Source of the DNA: Streptococcaceae bacterium
Lineage (GTDB): Bacteria; Bacillota; Bacilli; Lactobacillales; Streptococcaceae
Direction: 5' to 3'
NCBI GenBank assembly: GCA_031270325.1
Contig: JAISXW010000011.1
Span: 62,001-126,000 of the forward strand
DNA: 64,000 bases
Shown: positions 49,401 through 56,877 of the stretch, piece after piece
Layout of the letters: each line of letters opens with the position of its first letter
How positions within the stretch are numbered: the stretch's first letter is position 1
The notes under the pieces: model-generated
The model's database searches: none
What the model was told of the DNA's origin: nothing
The model's input: only the letters and a program-made list of their open reading frames with translations
Made by a program: the position numbers and the translations under genes

Positions 49401-49898
49401 CCTCAAGTCTTCATGGATTACCAAAAGATGCAAAACGAATTTGGTAGTGTGACCCTTTTGGATACCCCGACCTTCTTCAATGGGATGCGTGTGGGTGAGA
49501 AGATTTCAGTCCAAATTGAAAAAGGTAAGACACTGTTAATTCATTTAGATAGTATCTCTGAGCCGGATCATGAAGGCAATCGGACCCTTTTCTTCAACCT
49601 CAATGGCCAACGGCGTGAAATCATTGTCAAGGATACAGCGATCAAAACGCATGTCGTTGCCAAAGAAAAAGCTGAGCCAAGCAATCAACATCATATCGGT
49701 GCGACCATGCCGGGATCAGTCGTGACGGTCTTGGTTGAGCCAGATGAACAAGTTGTTAAAGGGCAACCGCTGATGGTTACAGAAGCGATGAAGATGGAGA
49801 CAACGATCGAAGCACCATTTGATGCGCAAATCAAGAAAATTTATGCCAAAGCAGGCGATGCCATCGCCACACAAGACTTATTGATTGAACTCAAATAA
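46485..49898 (+). CDS. pyc: Pyruvate carboxylase
   Basis: 1137 residues, full length. Makes oxaloacetate from pyruvate and bicarbonate with ATP and biotin. Biotin carboxylase domain (1-450: RGEIAIRVFRA, the glycine-rich GGGGRGMRV, EVNPRVQVEHTITE), carboxyltransferase TIM barrel (about 520-800: LTDTTFRDAHQSLLATR, EMWGGATFD, DMAGILKP), and the C-terminal biotin carrier with the target lysine in VTEAMKMETT. In lactococci it feeds aspartate synthesis. Ribosome site GAAAGG. Confidence 0.97.
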   Translation: MKKLLVANRGEIAIRVFRACSELGISTVAIYAKEDEYSVHRFKADEAYLVGEGKKPIDAYLDIEDIVRIAVESGAEAVHPGYGLLSENLEFARQVEAAGLIFVGPSLHHLDIFGDKIKAKAASVAAGVGSIPGTEGPVDLDGALEFGRTYGYPVMIKAALGGGGRGMRVAHNETEARDGYARAASEAKSAFGSDEIYVEKYITNPKHIEVQILGDKHGNVVHLYERDCSVQRRNQKVIEVAPSVGMSEDLRQRICDAAVKLCQHVGYINAGTVEFLVKDNEFYFIEVNPRVQVEHTITEAVTGIDIVQAQILIATGADLHQDIKIPEQASIPLSGSAIQCRITTEDPENQFLPDTGKIDTYRSPGGFGVRLDVGNAYSGYEVTPYFDSLLVKVITHATDFSEAIRKMDRCLREFRIRGVKTNIPFLKNVLNHPEFVSGEAETTFIDNTPDLFKFPRLRDRGNKTMKYIANITVNGFPGINKIPKPYFDETRYPKVKHIETLTTKNILEAQGADAVVDYIKSRKEVLLTDTTFRDAHQSLLATRVRLQDMKQVAAAVDQGLPNLFSAEMWGGATFDVAYRFLNESPWYRLRELRKLMPNTLFQMLFRGSNAVGYQNYPDNVIQEFIQIAAKEGMDVFRVFDSLNWLPQMEKSIQAVRDTGKIVEATMCYTGDILDSSRQKYTIAYYKDLAKELQATGAHILAIKDMAGILKPQAAYRLISELKDTIDIPLHLHTHDTAGNGVMIYSAAVAAGVDIIDVATSAMSSGTSQPSLSSVYYALKNGERTPNLHIANVDQINHYWEDVRKFYAPFEKGLTSPQTEVYNHEMPGGQYTNLQSQATAVGLGLRFDEVKAMYHTVNLMFGDIIKVTPSSKVVGDMALFMVQNNLTEEDIYEKGDTLSFPESVVSFFAGDLGQPVGGFPEKLQKIILKDKPFITDRPGLHATPVNFDDVTAELTEKLGYTPGRHEVLSYILYPQVFMDYQKMQNEFGSVTLLDTPTFFNGMRVGEKISVQIEKGKTLLIHLDSISEPDHEGNRTLFFNLNGQRREIIVKDTAIKTHVVAKEKAEPSNQHHIGATMPGSVVTVLVEPDEQVVKGQPLMVTEAMKMETTIEAPFDAQIKKIYAKAGDAIATQDLLIELK

Positions 49899-49925
49899 AT
49901 CTTGTGAAGCCTACAACACCAGTTT

Positions 49926-49956
49926 AAAAAGTTGCTTTTAGAGCAGCTTTTTTGGG
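49926..49956 (+). terminator. pyc terminator
   Basis: AAAAAGTTGCT-TTTAG-AGCAGCTTTTTT. The CCATGG repeat array starts 14 bp after it. Confidence 0.8.
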
Positions 49957-49969
49957 TTCGGTTAAAGTT

Positions 49970-50496
49970 CCCATGGGAACTTGGCCAACTTCTCATGGGG
50001 CTTTTGGGAAACTCCCATGAGGCTTTCGACAACTTCCCATGAGGCTTTCGACAACTTCCCATGGGACTTTTGGAAAACTCCCATGAGGCTTTCGACAACT
50101 TCCCATGGGACTTTTGGAAAACTCCCATGAGGCTTTCGACAATTTCCCATGGGACTTTTGGAAAACTCCCATGAGGCTTTCGACAATTTCCCATGAGGCT
50201 TTGGGAAACTCCCATGAGGCTTTCGACAACTTCCCATGAGGCTTTTTGGCAACTCCCATGAGGCTTTCGACAACTTCCCATGGGACTTTTTGGAAACTCC
50301 CATGAGGCTTTCGACAACTTCCCATGGGGCTTTTGGAAAACTCCCATGGGACTTTAGGAAAACTCCCATGGGGATTCTGGAAAACTCCCATGAGGTTTTT
50401 GAGAAACTCCCATGAGGACTTTTGGAAACTATCATGGTAACTTTGACAAACTACCATGGTAATTTTGACCAAACACCATGGTAAGTTGAGCCAACT
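49970..50496. repeat. 22-bp repeat array (CCATGG type), second locus
   Basis: About 24 units of 22 bp. The middle alternates between CCCATGAGGCTTTCGACAAC (plus two bases) and CCCATGGGACTTTTGGAAAA (plus two), a 44-bp higher-order period; the last three units are CCATGGTAA types like those at 17103-17168. The minus strand is open in all three frames through the array, which rules out a simple coding explanation. It fills most of the 738-bp gap between pyc and fba. Confidence 0.95.
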
Positions 50497-50521
50497 ACCG
50501 CCGCTATTTTGTCAAAGTTTC

Positions 50522-50547
50522 GATCAACTGATGTCATTGAGTTGATC
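50522..50547. promoter_or_regulatory. Perfect inverted repeat before fba
   Basis: GATCAACT and AGTTGATC flank GATGTCATTG. Followed by A-rich sequence, not T, so not a plus-strand terminator. It lies about 50 bp before the fba -10 and may be an operator. Confidence 0.55.
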
Positions 50548-50592
50548 AAAAAGAAATAAATACGGCTATGACTAGAAAAATGATTCACAAAG

Positions 50593-50601
50593 TGCTATAA
50601 T
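50593..50601 (+). promoter_or_regulatory. fba extended -10
   Basis: TGCTATAAT, then a short leader and TGGAGGAA before ATG 50637. Confidence 0.65.
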
Positions 50602-50636
50602 GAACACGTTAAATAAATTTTGGAGGAACTTAAGAA

Positions 50637-51518
50637 ATGGCAATCGTTTCAGCAGAGAAATTCATTGCAGCAGCACGTGAAAACGGCTATGCAATCGGTG
50701 GATTCAACACAAACAACTTGGAGTGGACACAAGCTATCTTGCGTGCAGCAGAAGCTAAACAAGCTCCAATCTTGATCCAAACATCTATGGGTGCTGGTAA
50801 ATACATGGGTGGTTACAAAACTGCTAAATACATCATTGAAAACCTTGTGGAATCAATGAACATCACTGTACCAGTTGCAATTCACCTTGACCATGGTCAT
50901 TATGAAGATGCTAAAGAAGTGATCGAAGTTGGCTACACATCATTGATGTTTGATGGTTCTCACTTGCCAATCGCTGAAAACCTTGAAAAAACTAAAGAAA
51001 TCGTGGCACTTGCACACGCTAAAGGTCTTTCAGTCGAAGCTGAAGTTGGGACTATCGGTGGTGAAGAAGACGGTATCGTTGGTGCTGGTGAATTAGCACC
51101 AATCGCAGATGCAGTTGAAATGGTTAAAACTGGTATCGACTTCCTTGCTGCTGGTATTGGGAACATCCACGGACCTTACCCAGCTAACTGGGCTGGTCTT
51201 GATTTAGATCACCTTAAAAAATTGACAGAAGCTGTTCCTGGTTTCCCAATCGTACTTCACGGTGGTTCAGGTATTCCTGATGATCAAATCCGTGCAGCGA
51301 TCAAACTTGGTGTCGCTAAAGTCAACGTGAATACTGAATCACAACAAGCATTTGCAGCCGCAACTCGCCAATTTGCACGCGATTACGATGCTAACGAAGC
51401 AGAATACGAAGCTAAAAAACTCTTTGACCCACGTAAATTCCTCAAACCAGGTATTGATGCCGTTCAAAAAGCTGTTGAAGAACGTATCGACGTCTTTGGT
51501 TCAGCTAATAAAGCGTAA
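50637..51518 (+). CDS. fba: Fructose-bisphosphate aldolase, class II
   Basis: 293 residues. Zinc-dependent cleavage of fructose 1,6-bisphosphate in glycolysis. Motifs: AIGGFNTNNLEWTQAI, VPVAIHLDHGHYEDAKE (zinc histidines), EAEVGTIGGEEDG, GNIHGPYP, and VLHGGSGIPDDQI, with KVNVNTESQ binding phosphate. Strong codon bias, strong GGAGGAA site. Transcribed alone. Confidence 0.97.
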   Translation: MAIVSAEKFIAAARENGYAIGGFNTNNLEWTQAILRAAEAKQAPILIQTSMGAGKYMGGYKTAKYIIENLVESMNITVPVAIHLDHGHYEDAKEVIEVGYTSLMFDGSHLPIAENLEKTKEIVALAHAKGLSVEAEVGTIGGEEDGIVGAGELAPIADAVEMVKTGIDFLAAGIGNIHGPYPANWAGLDLDHLKKLTEAVPGFPIVLHGGSGIPDDQIRAAIKLGVAKVNVNTESQQAFAAATRQFARDYDANEAEYEAKKLFDPRKFLKPGIDAVQKAVEERIDVFGSANKA

Positions 51519-51587
51519 GCCTTATGCTGCGAAGCAATCTTAGATTGTGAGCAAACAAAGCTTAATCAACTTTATAAATATGTTTAA

Positions 51588-51622
51588 ACAACGCTTGCTA
51601 GTGATGGCAGGCGTTGTTTTTG
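51588..51622 (+). terminator. fba terminator
   Basis: CAACGCTTGC and GCAGGCGTTG pair, followed by TTTTTG. Confidence 0.75.
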
Positions 51623-51656
51623 TTGTGAGGGAATACCGTCATCATATTCAGCCTAA

Positions 51657-51684
51657 ATAAACCCCCATCGCATGCGATGGGGGT
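51657..51684. terminator. cysK terminator (bidirectional)
   Basis: TAAACCCCCATCG-CATG-CGATGGGGGTT, a long perfect stem just past the cysK stop. Confidence 0.85.
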
Positions 51685-51732
51685 TATCTTATTTTGATTA
51701 AGGAGAGGGATCAAAATGATAGGATCGGCTGT

Positions 51733-52659
51733 TTAATCAGCGAAATCATAGAGGAAGGTTGACAGGTAACGCTCGCCATTGTCAGGTGCGAGGGTCAGGA
51801 CTTTCTTGCCTTTACCGAGTTTTTTAGCGACTTGTTTGGCAGCGTAGATTGCTGCACCGCCTGAGACACCGATAAGGAAACCTTCCTCGCCACCGATTGC
51901 ACGGCCTGTAGCAATCGCATCTTCTGATGTCACTCGGATGATGTGATCATAGGCTTTGGTATCTAGTGTTCCGGGGAAGAAACCAGGAGAGATACCTTGT
52001 ATTTTGTGAGGACCGGGTTTTTCACCGGAAAAGACAGCTGATTCATTGGCTTCAACGACATAAGTCTCGATATTGGGATTGGCGTTTTTGAGGATATGAG
52101 AGACACCTGAGATGGTGCCGCCAGTTCCAGCACCTGCAACGAACGCATCCAAGCCATTTTCACCAAAAGCAGCGATGATTTCTGGTCCTGTCGTTTCCTC
52201 GTGAATCCGTGGGTTAGCAGGGTTTTCAAACTGTAAAGGAAGGAAGTAGCCGTTATCTTCGGCTAATTCTTTGGCTTTGGCAATGGCAGCCCCCATACCA
52301 CCAGCAGCAGGGGTCAAGACAAGCTCTGCGCCATAGGCTTGGATGAGTCGGCGACGTTCAATGGAGAAGGTTTCAGGTAGCACGATAATGACTTTGTAGC
52401 CGAGCGCAGCGCCGACAAAAGCAAGCCCGATACCAGTATTACCTGAAGTCGGCTCAACAATTGTGCCGCCGGGTTTCAAGCTCCCATCAGCTTCAGCTGC
52501 ACGAATCATGTTGAGTGCGATCCGGTCTTTGACTGAGCCACCGGGGTTAAAGGCCTCCAGTTTGACGTAAACGTCAGCAGATTCTTCATCAACATTGCGC
52601 AATTTGATAATCGGTGTATCGCCGATTAACTCTGTAATATTATCGTAAATTTTTGACAT
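51733..52659 (-). CDS. cysK: Cysteine synthase (O-acetylserine sulfhydrylase)
   Basis: 308 residues. PLP enzyme making cysteine from O-acetylserine and sulfide. PLP lysine in [14 protein letters not shown], substrate loop [13 protein letters not shown], phosphate-binding [10 protein letters not shown], and [14 protein letters not shown]. Divergent from ispH; a near-palindrome (AGTTATAATAACATTATACT) between them supplies outward-facing -10 elements for both genes. Ribosome site GGGAGGAC. Confidence 0.96.
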   Translation of the reverse strand: MSKIYDNITELIGDTPIIKLRNVDEESADVYVKLEAFNPGGSVKDRIALNMIRAAEADGSLKPGGTIVEPTSGNTGIGLAFVGAALGYKVIIVLPETFSIERRRLIQAYGAELVLTPAAGGMGAAIAKAKELAEDNGYFLPLQFENPANPRIHEETTGPEIIAAFGENGLDAFVAGAGTGGTISGVSHILKNANPNIETYVVEANESAVFSGEKPGPHKIQGISPGFFPGTLDTKAYDHIIRVTSEDAIATGRAIGGEEGFLIGVSGGAAIYAAKQVAKKLGKGKKVLTLAPDNGERYLSTFLYDFAD

Positions 52660-52694
52660 GTAAGTGTCCTCCCAAAAGATTAGTAAATAAGTTA

Positions 52695-52716
52695 TAATAA
52701 CATTATACTACTGAAA
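52695..52716. promoter_or_regulatory. Divergent cysK/ispH promoter region
   Basis: AGTTATAATAACATTATACT reads TATAAT on the plus strand and GTATAATG on the minus strand, 5 bp apart, so the two promoters overlap. Confidence 0.55.
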
Positions 52717-52763
52717 GCGCAGTCGGTCTTATCAAAAGATAAAATCGGAGATTGAAATATTTT

Positions 52764-53759
52764 ATGAAGATTAAACATATTACACCAATGGGCTATTGTT
52801 ACGGGGTCATTGATGCGATGGTGATTGCTAAAAATGTCGCCAAGAGTCCTGATTTACCACGACCGATTTACATCTTAGGGATGATTGTCCATAATCATCA
52901 TGTCACGGAAAGCCTCGAAAAGATAGGGATTCAGACTGTTGATGGCGAGAATCGGTTGGCGATCTTGGAGCAAATAGATCAGGGGACCGTCATTTTTACA
53001 GCACATGGCATTTCAGATGCCGTGCGTCAACGAGCTGCGGAAAAAGGCTTGACGGTCATTGACGCCAGCTGTCCAGATGTGCTGATTACCCATGAGATTG
53101 TCAAAAAAAGATTAGCAGATGGCTATGAAGTGATTTATATCGGTAAAAAAGGCCATCCAGAGCCAGAAGGTGTCCTCGGGATCAATCCGGAAAAAATTCA
53201 TCTCTTATCAAGTCTGGCAGATTTGGACTCGCTTGAGCTTGAGGGCAAGATTTTCATGACCAATCAAACAACCATGAGTATGCGGGATGTGGCGGCAGTG
53301 ATGACAGCGGTACATGACAAGTTTCCTCAGGTCGTTGAGCATAGCGACATCTGTCAGGCGACGAATGAACGTCAGCAAGCCGTGGCAGACCAAGCCGTTG
53401 GCTGTGAGTTGACGATTGTCGTTGGCGATCCGCGCTCCAATAACACCAATCGCTTGGCAGAAGTGTCTCGAACGCAAGCAGGTGTGCCAGCCTATCGTGT
53501 GGCAGATGTCTCAGAAATCAAACCAGAGTGGTTGACAGACCTGCCGGCAGATGCGGTGATTGCGGTGACTGCTGGGGCTTCAACACCGACAGCCATTGTT
53601 CGAGAAGTGATGACTTACTTGACCCACTTTGATGGTCGCACCATGACCAGTCAGGTGACCTATGAGGACATTATTCCGCGCGGAGCTGTGCGTGATTTGA
53701 CCCAAAAACGTGAACGGCGGTTGGCAATCTTGCGCAAGCAAGCTTTTGATGAGGTCTAA
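52764..53759 (+). CDS. ispH: 4-hydroxy-3-methylbut-2-enyl diphosphate reductase (IspH/LytB)
   Basis: 331 residues. Last enzyme of the MEP isoprenoid route, producing IPP and DMAPP with a 4Fe-4S cluster. The three cluster cysteines are visible: Cys12 in PMGYCYGV, Cys103 in DASCPDV, and Cys197 in [11 protein letters not shown]. Substrate-binding [38 protein letters not shown] and [11 protein letters not shown] are also present. ATG 52764 gives the family N-terminus, though the nearest GGAG is 13 bases away. No other MEP gene is in the window. Streptococcaceae normally use mevalonate, so its presence is notable. Confidence 0.93.
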   Translation: MKIKHITPMGYCYGVIDAMVIAKNVAKSPDLPRPIYILGMIVHNHHVTESLEKIGIQTVDGENRLAILEQIDQGTVIFTAHGISDAVRQRAAEKGLTVIDASCPDVLITHEIVKKRLADGYEVIYIGKKGHPEPEGVLGINPEKIHLLSSLADLDSLELEGKIFMTNQTTMSMRDVAAVMTAVHDKFPQVVEHSDICQATNERQQAVADQAVGCELTIVVGDPRSNNTNRLAEVSRTQAGVPAYRVADVSEIKPEWLTDLPADAVIAVTAGASTPTAIVREVMTYLTHFDGRTMTSQVTYEDIIPRGAVRDLTQKRERRLAILRKQAFDEV

Positions 53760-53770
53760 CGAGTCAAATA

Positions 53771-53800
53771 ATTGACCATTACTGACCAACACGATATAAT
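53771..53800 (+). promoter_or_regulatory. clpP promoter with CtsR-like operator
   Basis: TTGACC, 17 bp, TATAAT is a good promoter. TTGACCATTACTGACC across the -35 is, on the minus strand, GGTCAGTAATGGTCAA, a CtsR-type heptad repeat with a few mismatches. clpP is therefore probably in the CtsR regulon with ctsR-clpC. Confidence 0.7.
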
Positions 53801-53832
53801 AAAGGTATCAATTAGAAAAAGGAGCTAAACAG

Positions 53833-54429
53833 ATGGCACTTATTCCCACAGTCATTGAACAATCGAGTCGTGGCGAGCGCGCTTATGATATTTATTCTCG
53901 GCTTTTGAAGGATCGCATTATCATGCTGACAGGCGAAGTCGAAGACAATATGGCCAATGCCATTATCGCGCAACTTTTATTTTTGGATGCACAGGATGCG
54001 ACCAAGGACATCTATCTTTATATCAATTCGCCCGGTGGGTCAGTCTCCGCTGGTCTTGCCATTGTGGATACGATGAATTTTATTCGGTCTGATGTGCAGA
54101 CGATAGTCATGGGGGTTGCGGCTTCGATGGGGACAATCATTGCCTCATCTGGCGCAAAAGGCAAACGTTTCATGCTACCCAATGCGGAATACTTGATCCA
54201 TCAACCTATGGGTGGTACAGGTGGCGGGACACAGCAAACTGATATGCAAATTGTTGCAGACCATTTGTCACGGACACGTAAAACATTGGAAAAAATCTTG
54301 TCGGACAATTCTGGTCAAACGGTCAATAAAATTCACAAAGACGCCGAGCGTGATCGTTGGATGTCAGCCGAAGAAACCCTAGCCTATGGCTTCATTGATG
54401 AAATCATGCAACGCAATGATTTGAAATAA
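53833..54429 (+). CDS. clpP: ATP-dependent Clp protease proteolytic subunit
   Basis: 198 residues. Serine protease barrel that degrades proteins fed by ClpC and other Clp ATPases. Catalytic Ser in [14 protein letters not shown], His in [11 protein letters not shown], Asp in [15 protein letters not shown]-terminus [29 protein letters not shown] is the family start. Ribosome site AAAAAGGAG. Confidence 0.97.
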   Translation: MALIPTVIEQSSRGERAYDIYSRLLKDRIIMLTGEVEDNMANAIIAQLLFLDAQDATKDIYLYINSPGGSVSAGLAIVDTMNFIRSDVQTIVMGVAASMGTIIASSGAKGKRFMLPNAEYLIHQPMGGTGGGTQQTDMQIVADHLSRTRKTLEKILSDNSGQTVNKIHKDAERDRWMSAEETLAYGFIDEIMQRNDLK

Positions 54430-54464
54430 CTCAAGCACACCATCAAAAAGGATATCAAAACTAC

Positions 54465-54508
54465 AAGCAAACGAAGGTCAATCGTGACCAGCTCGTTTGC
54501 TTTTTTGA
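54465..54508 (+). terminator. clpP terminator (caaacga type)
   Basis: AAGCAAACGA and TCGTTTGCTT with inner GGTCAATCGTGACC. Near-identical to the hpf terminator at 35894. Confidence 0.88.
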
Positions 54509-54551
54509 TCAACGCCTGTTGGGAATAGGGGGAGGAGACGTAAAAAACAAG

Positions 54552-55202
54552 CTCGAGTCTGTAAAAAGTAAGCTCGAGTTTATAAAAAGTAGACTCGAGT
54601 TTATAAAAAGTAGACTCGAGTTTGTAAAAAGTAAGCCCGAGCTTGAAAAAAGCAAACTCGAGCTTGAAAAAAGTAGACTCGAGTCTGTAAAAAGTAAGCT
54701 CGGGTCTGTAAAAAGTAGACTCGAGCTTGAAAAAAGTAAGCTCGAGTTTGTAAAAAGTAGACTCGAGCTTGAAAAAAGTAAGCCCGAGTATGTAAAAAGC
54801 AAGCCTGAGTCTGTAAAAAGTAAGCCTGAGTCTGTAAAAAGTGAGCCCGAGCTTGAAAAAAGTAGACTCAAGTCTGTAAAAAGTGAGCCCGAGTTTGTAA
54901 AAAGTAGACTCGAGCCTGTAAAAAGTAAGCTCGGGTCTGTAAAAAGTAGACTCGAGCTTGAAAAAAGTAAGCCCGAGTCTGTAAAAAGCAAGCTCGAGTT
55001 TGTAAAAAGTAGACGCGGGCTTGAAAAAAGTAGGCTCGAGTCTGTAAAAAGTAAGCTCGAGCTTGAAAAAAGTAGGTTCGAGTTTGTAAAAAGTAGACTC
55101 GAGTCTGTAAAAAGTGAGCTCGAGTTTATAAAAAGTAGACCCGAGCTTGAAAAAAGTAAGCCCAAGCCTGTAAAAAGTAGACTCGAGTCTGTAAAAAGTA
55201 AG
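54552..55202. repeat. 21-bp repeat array (CTCGAG type), 31 units in perfect register
   Basis: Exactly 31 units of 21 bp with no insertion or deletion: CTCGAG(T/C)(C/T)TG(T/A)AAAAAG(T/C)A(A/G)(G/A). Variants are mostly transitions. Each unit has a CTCGAG-like palindrome and an A5-A6 tract. Both strands are open in one frame (236 and 218 codons) because 21 bp equals seven codons without a stop. The plus-strand ORF begins at a TTG without ribosome site, so I treat it as non-coding. Together with two GAACTCGG-type units (55238-55275) it fills most of the 949-bp gap between clpP and ylbF. Confidence 0.95.
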
Positions 55203-55342
55203 CCCGAAGGCGTTCAGAATAGGAATTAGCGAGTTCGGAACTCGGTCGCCCTATCTCCGAACTCGCTCGTTTTGATTCAGAGACAAGTATCGGAAGGAAT
55301 GCTAGGCTGTCAGGATTTTTTCGGACACCGATTTGAAAGCAC

Positions 55343-55371
55343 TTGGTCAGGTCTTTAATTTCTGGTATAAT
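55343..55371 (+). promoter_or_regulatory. ylbF promoter, with -10 seven bases before the ATG
   Basis: TTGGTC, 17 bp, TATAAT preceded by TGG (extended -10). The ATG at 55379 falls at the expected start of transcription. Confidence 0.7.
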
Positions 55372-55378
55372 AGGGGTA

Positions 55379-55786
55379 ATGTTGAGAATTGATGAAAAAC
55401 TAATCGAACTAGATGACTTAACGGATGAACTGACACGGGCTTTTCTCAGATTAGAGCTGGTTCAGATATTCCAAAGACGTCAGCAGGCTTTTGCATCAGA
55501 TCAGGTCTTGCAGCAACAAGTGAAAAAGTTAGAAGAAAATCGGGCATTTGTGACGATGAGACCTGAGATTCGGGCTTTGCAGCAAGAGGTGATGATGGCA
55601 GATGCCACTTATCAGTTGAAGCTTGCAGAGAATGATATGCAAAGCGCTCTGTCTGAGCTGGCAAAAAAAATCGCAGGTGTGATATCCGTTGATATTTTTG
55701 TTGACGAAAATCTTCCCCTAAAGAAAGGCGGGCATCATGGTAGACATCACCACGGCGCTAGAACAAACCAAACCTTCTTCCCTTGA
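55379..55786 (+). CDS. ylbF: YlbF/YmcA family regulator
   Basis: 135 residues, mostly helical: RIDEKLIELDDLTDELTRAFLRLELVQIFQRRQQAF...LQQQVKKLEENRAFVTMRPEIRALQQEVMMADATYQLKLAEND. It matches the Com_YlbF family, whose B. subtilis members act with YmcA and YaaT on RNase Y and hence on competence and biofilm traits. The C-terminus is His-rich (GGHHGRHHHG), which is unusual. The mRNA seems leaderless. ylbG starts 50 bp before its end. Confidence 0.85.
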   Translation: MLRIDEKLIELDDLTDELTRAFLRLELVQIFQRRQQAFASDQVLQQQVKKLEENRAFVTMRPEIRALQQEVMMADATYQLKLAENDMQSALSELAKKIAGVISVDIFVDENLPLKKGGHHGRHHHGARTNQTFFP

Positions 55787-56054
55787 TATTGTGAGCCGAA
55801 CGGCAATCTATGTCTTTTACAATAATTACAAATACGTCCGTCAGTTGAGTCGGTTTGGCGATATGAGTTATAGCAGTAAGAAAGCACGTTATGCGCTTTT
55901 GTATGTGAATACTGACATACTTGAGGAAGTCGTTGCCAAAGTGCAAGCCTTGCATTTTGTTAAAGAAGTCAGGGTGTCTGTCTTAGATGATCTTGACCGT
56001 GATTTTTCAACTGCATTTCATGAGACGGTTGAAGCAATTAAAAAAAACAGCTGA
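55737..56054 (+). CDS. ylbG: YlbG family protein (DUF2129)
   Basis: 105 residues. ISRTAIYVFYNNYKYVRQLSRFGDMSYSSKKARYALLYVN-type sequence (here VSRTAIYVFY) is diagnostic of the UPF0298/YlbG family. Function unknown; it is paired with ylbF in many Firmicutes. Its ribosome site (AAAGGCGGG) is inside ylbF. Its stop lies in the terminator loop region shared with the convergent gene. Confidence 0.88.
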   Translation: MVDITTALEQTKPSSLDIVSRTAIYVFYNNYKYVRQLSRFGDMSYSSKKARYALLYVNTDILEEVVAKVQALHFVKEVRVSVLDDLDRDFSTAFHETVEAIKKNS

Positions 56055-56076
56055 AGTTTAGCGTTCAGCTGTTTTT
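56041..56076. terminator. Bidirectional terminator shared by two convergent genes
   Basis: AAAAAACAGCTGAA and TTCAGCTGTTTTTT form a perfect 14-bp stem around GTTTAGCG. Both ylbG (stop 56052-56054) and the minus-strand gene (stop 56058-56060) end inside it. Confidence 0.93.
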
Positions 56077-56585
56077 TGGTGGAGGTAAGCGAAGATTTGA
56101 TGTTGATCAAGATGGTTAATCTGGATGGCATCCGTTTTAAAGTAAACCAAACTAGAGGGGAGGACATTCAAAGCCTCTGAATGAAAATGGTGTCGGCTCC
56201 GGAGTAGACTTGCCTTGGCATAAGGATGGTGTTGGATGAAATCAGAACACTTAAACTCGATTTGATGGAGCACCTTGCGTAAGTGTTCTGTGTTATAGTC
56301 CAGAGGTGTTTGACCAGCCATCTCATCTTGGAGGGCCAGTAGAAAGCGGCGGCCAGTGTGTCGACCGGCAAAATTAACGGTGAGATAGTCTAGTGTTGCT
56401 TTGTGAACACGGTTAAAGACAGCATTGTAAGTCGCAACGTCCTTAGCAAGACCATAGGTATCACGGATATGTTTGATCGCTGTTGGTGTGACGACTGGAT
56501 TTAGAAACCACTCATAAGTCTCTGTGTCGAAATCACCAAAATGATCATCAAAAAGGGTAAAGTAGTGCTGGATTTCAATTGTCAT
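56058..56585 (-). CDS. Conserved-looking protein of unknown function
   Basis: 175 residues, soluble, rich in His, Phe and Tyr: TIEIQHYFTLFDDHFGDFDTETYEWFLNPVVTPTAIKHIRDTYG..., with GRHTGRRFLLALQDEMAGQTPLDYNTEHLRKVL in the middle. No family recognised. ATG 56585 follows GATCGGGGCTA; an ATG eight codons earlier lacks a site. Its last codons lie in the terminator hairpin. The 292 bp in front of it hold a large palindrome (56654-56818) that may be its leader. Confidence 0.6.
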   Translation of the reverse strand: MTIEIQHYFTLFDDHFGDFDTETYEWFLNPVVTPTAIKHIRDTYGLAKDVATYNAVFNRVHKATLDYLTVNFAGRHTGRRFLLALQDEMAGQTPLDYNTEHLRKVLHQIEFKCSDFIQHHPYAKASLLRSRHHFHSEALNVLPSSLVYFKTDAIQINHLDQHQIFAYLHQKTAER

Positions 56586-56653
56586 AGTTAGCCCCGATCG
56601 TTTTATCATCGTCTTTATCGTCTTTGCCTGAAAGTTGACAGAGAAGAAGTGTG

Positions 56654-56818
56654 TTTAAGGGCAGCTTTATGAACTGGATTTTTGCGCTGTGAGATAGATT
56701 TCACGTCTGAATAGGCAAGCGACGAAACCCATGTGGTTCATGGACTGAGGAGCTTAACGACTTCAGACGTGAAATCTGGCCATAAGCGAAAAGATGAGTG
56801 AATAGAGGAGCCCTTAAA
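56654..56818. ncRNA. Large imperfect palindrome, 165 bp (structured RNA or MITE-like element)
   Basis: Core: AGATTTCACGTCTGAA (56696-56711) and TTCAGACGTGAAATCT (56762-56777), a perfect 16-bp pair. Outside it TTTT-GCGCT pairs with AGCGAAAA, CTTTAT with ATAGAG (one G-T), and at the ends TTTAAGGGC (56654-56662) with GCCCTTAAA (56810-56818). The 50-base loop contains CCATG-TGGTT-CATGG. A possible minus-strand promoter (TATACT near 56820) would transcribe it into the leader of the 175-residue gene. No clear target-site duplication. Confidence 0.6.
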
Positions 56819-56877
56819 GTATAGTTTATCAAAATAAGGTCAAGAACCAAAAAGTTATACAGCTCAGGTTACTTGCA

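Noticed and set aside
49841..50472. Three overlapping minus-strand ORFs (157-168 codons) rich in KPHGSF and SKASWEF words
   Set aside because: All three frames are open because a 22-bp unit without stops rotates the frame. This shows repeat structure, not coding.
54519..55229. 236-codon plus-strand and 218-codon minus-strand ORFs of seven-residue repeats
   Set aside because: They arise from a 21-bp unit without stops. The plus frame starts at a TTG without a ribosome site, and both strands are open. Treated as a repeat array.
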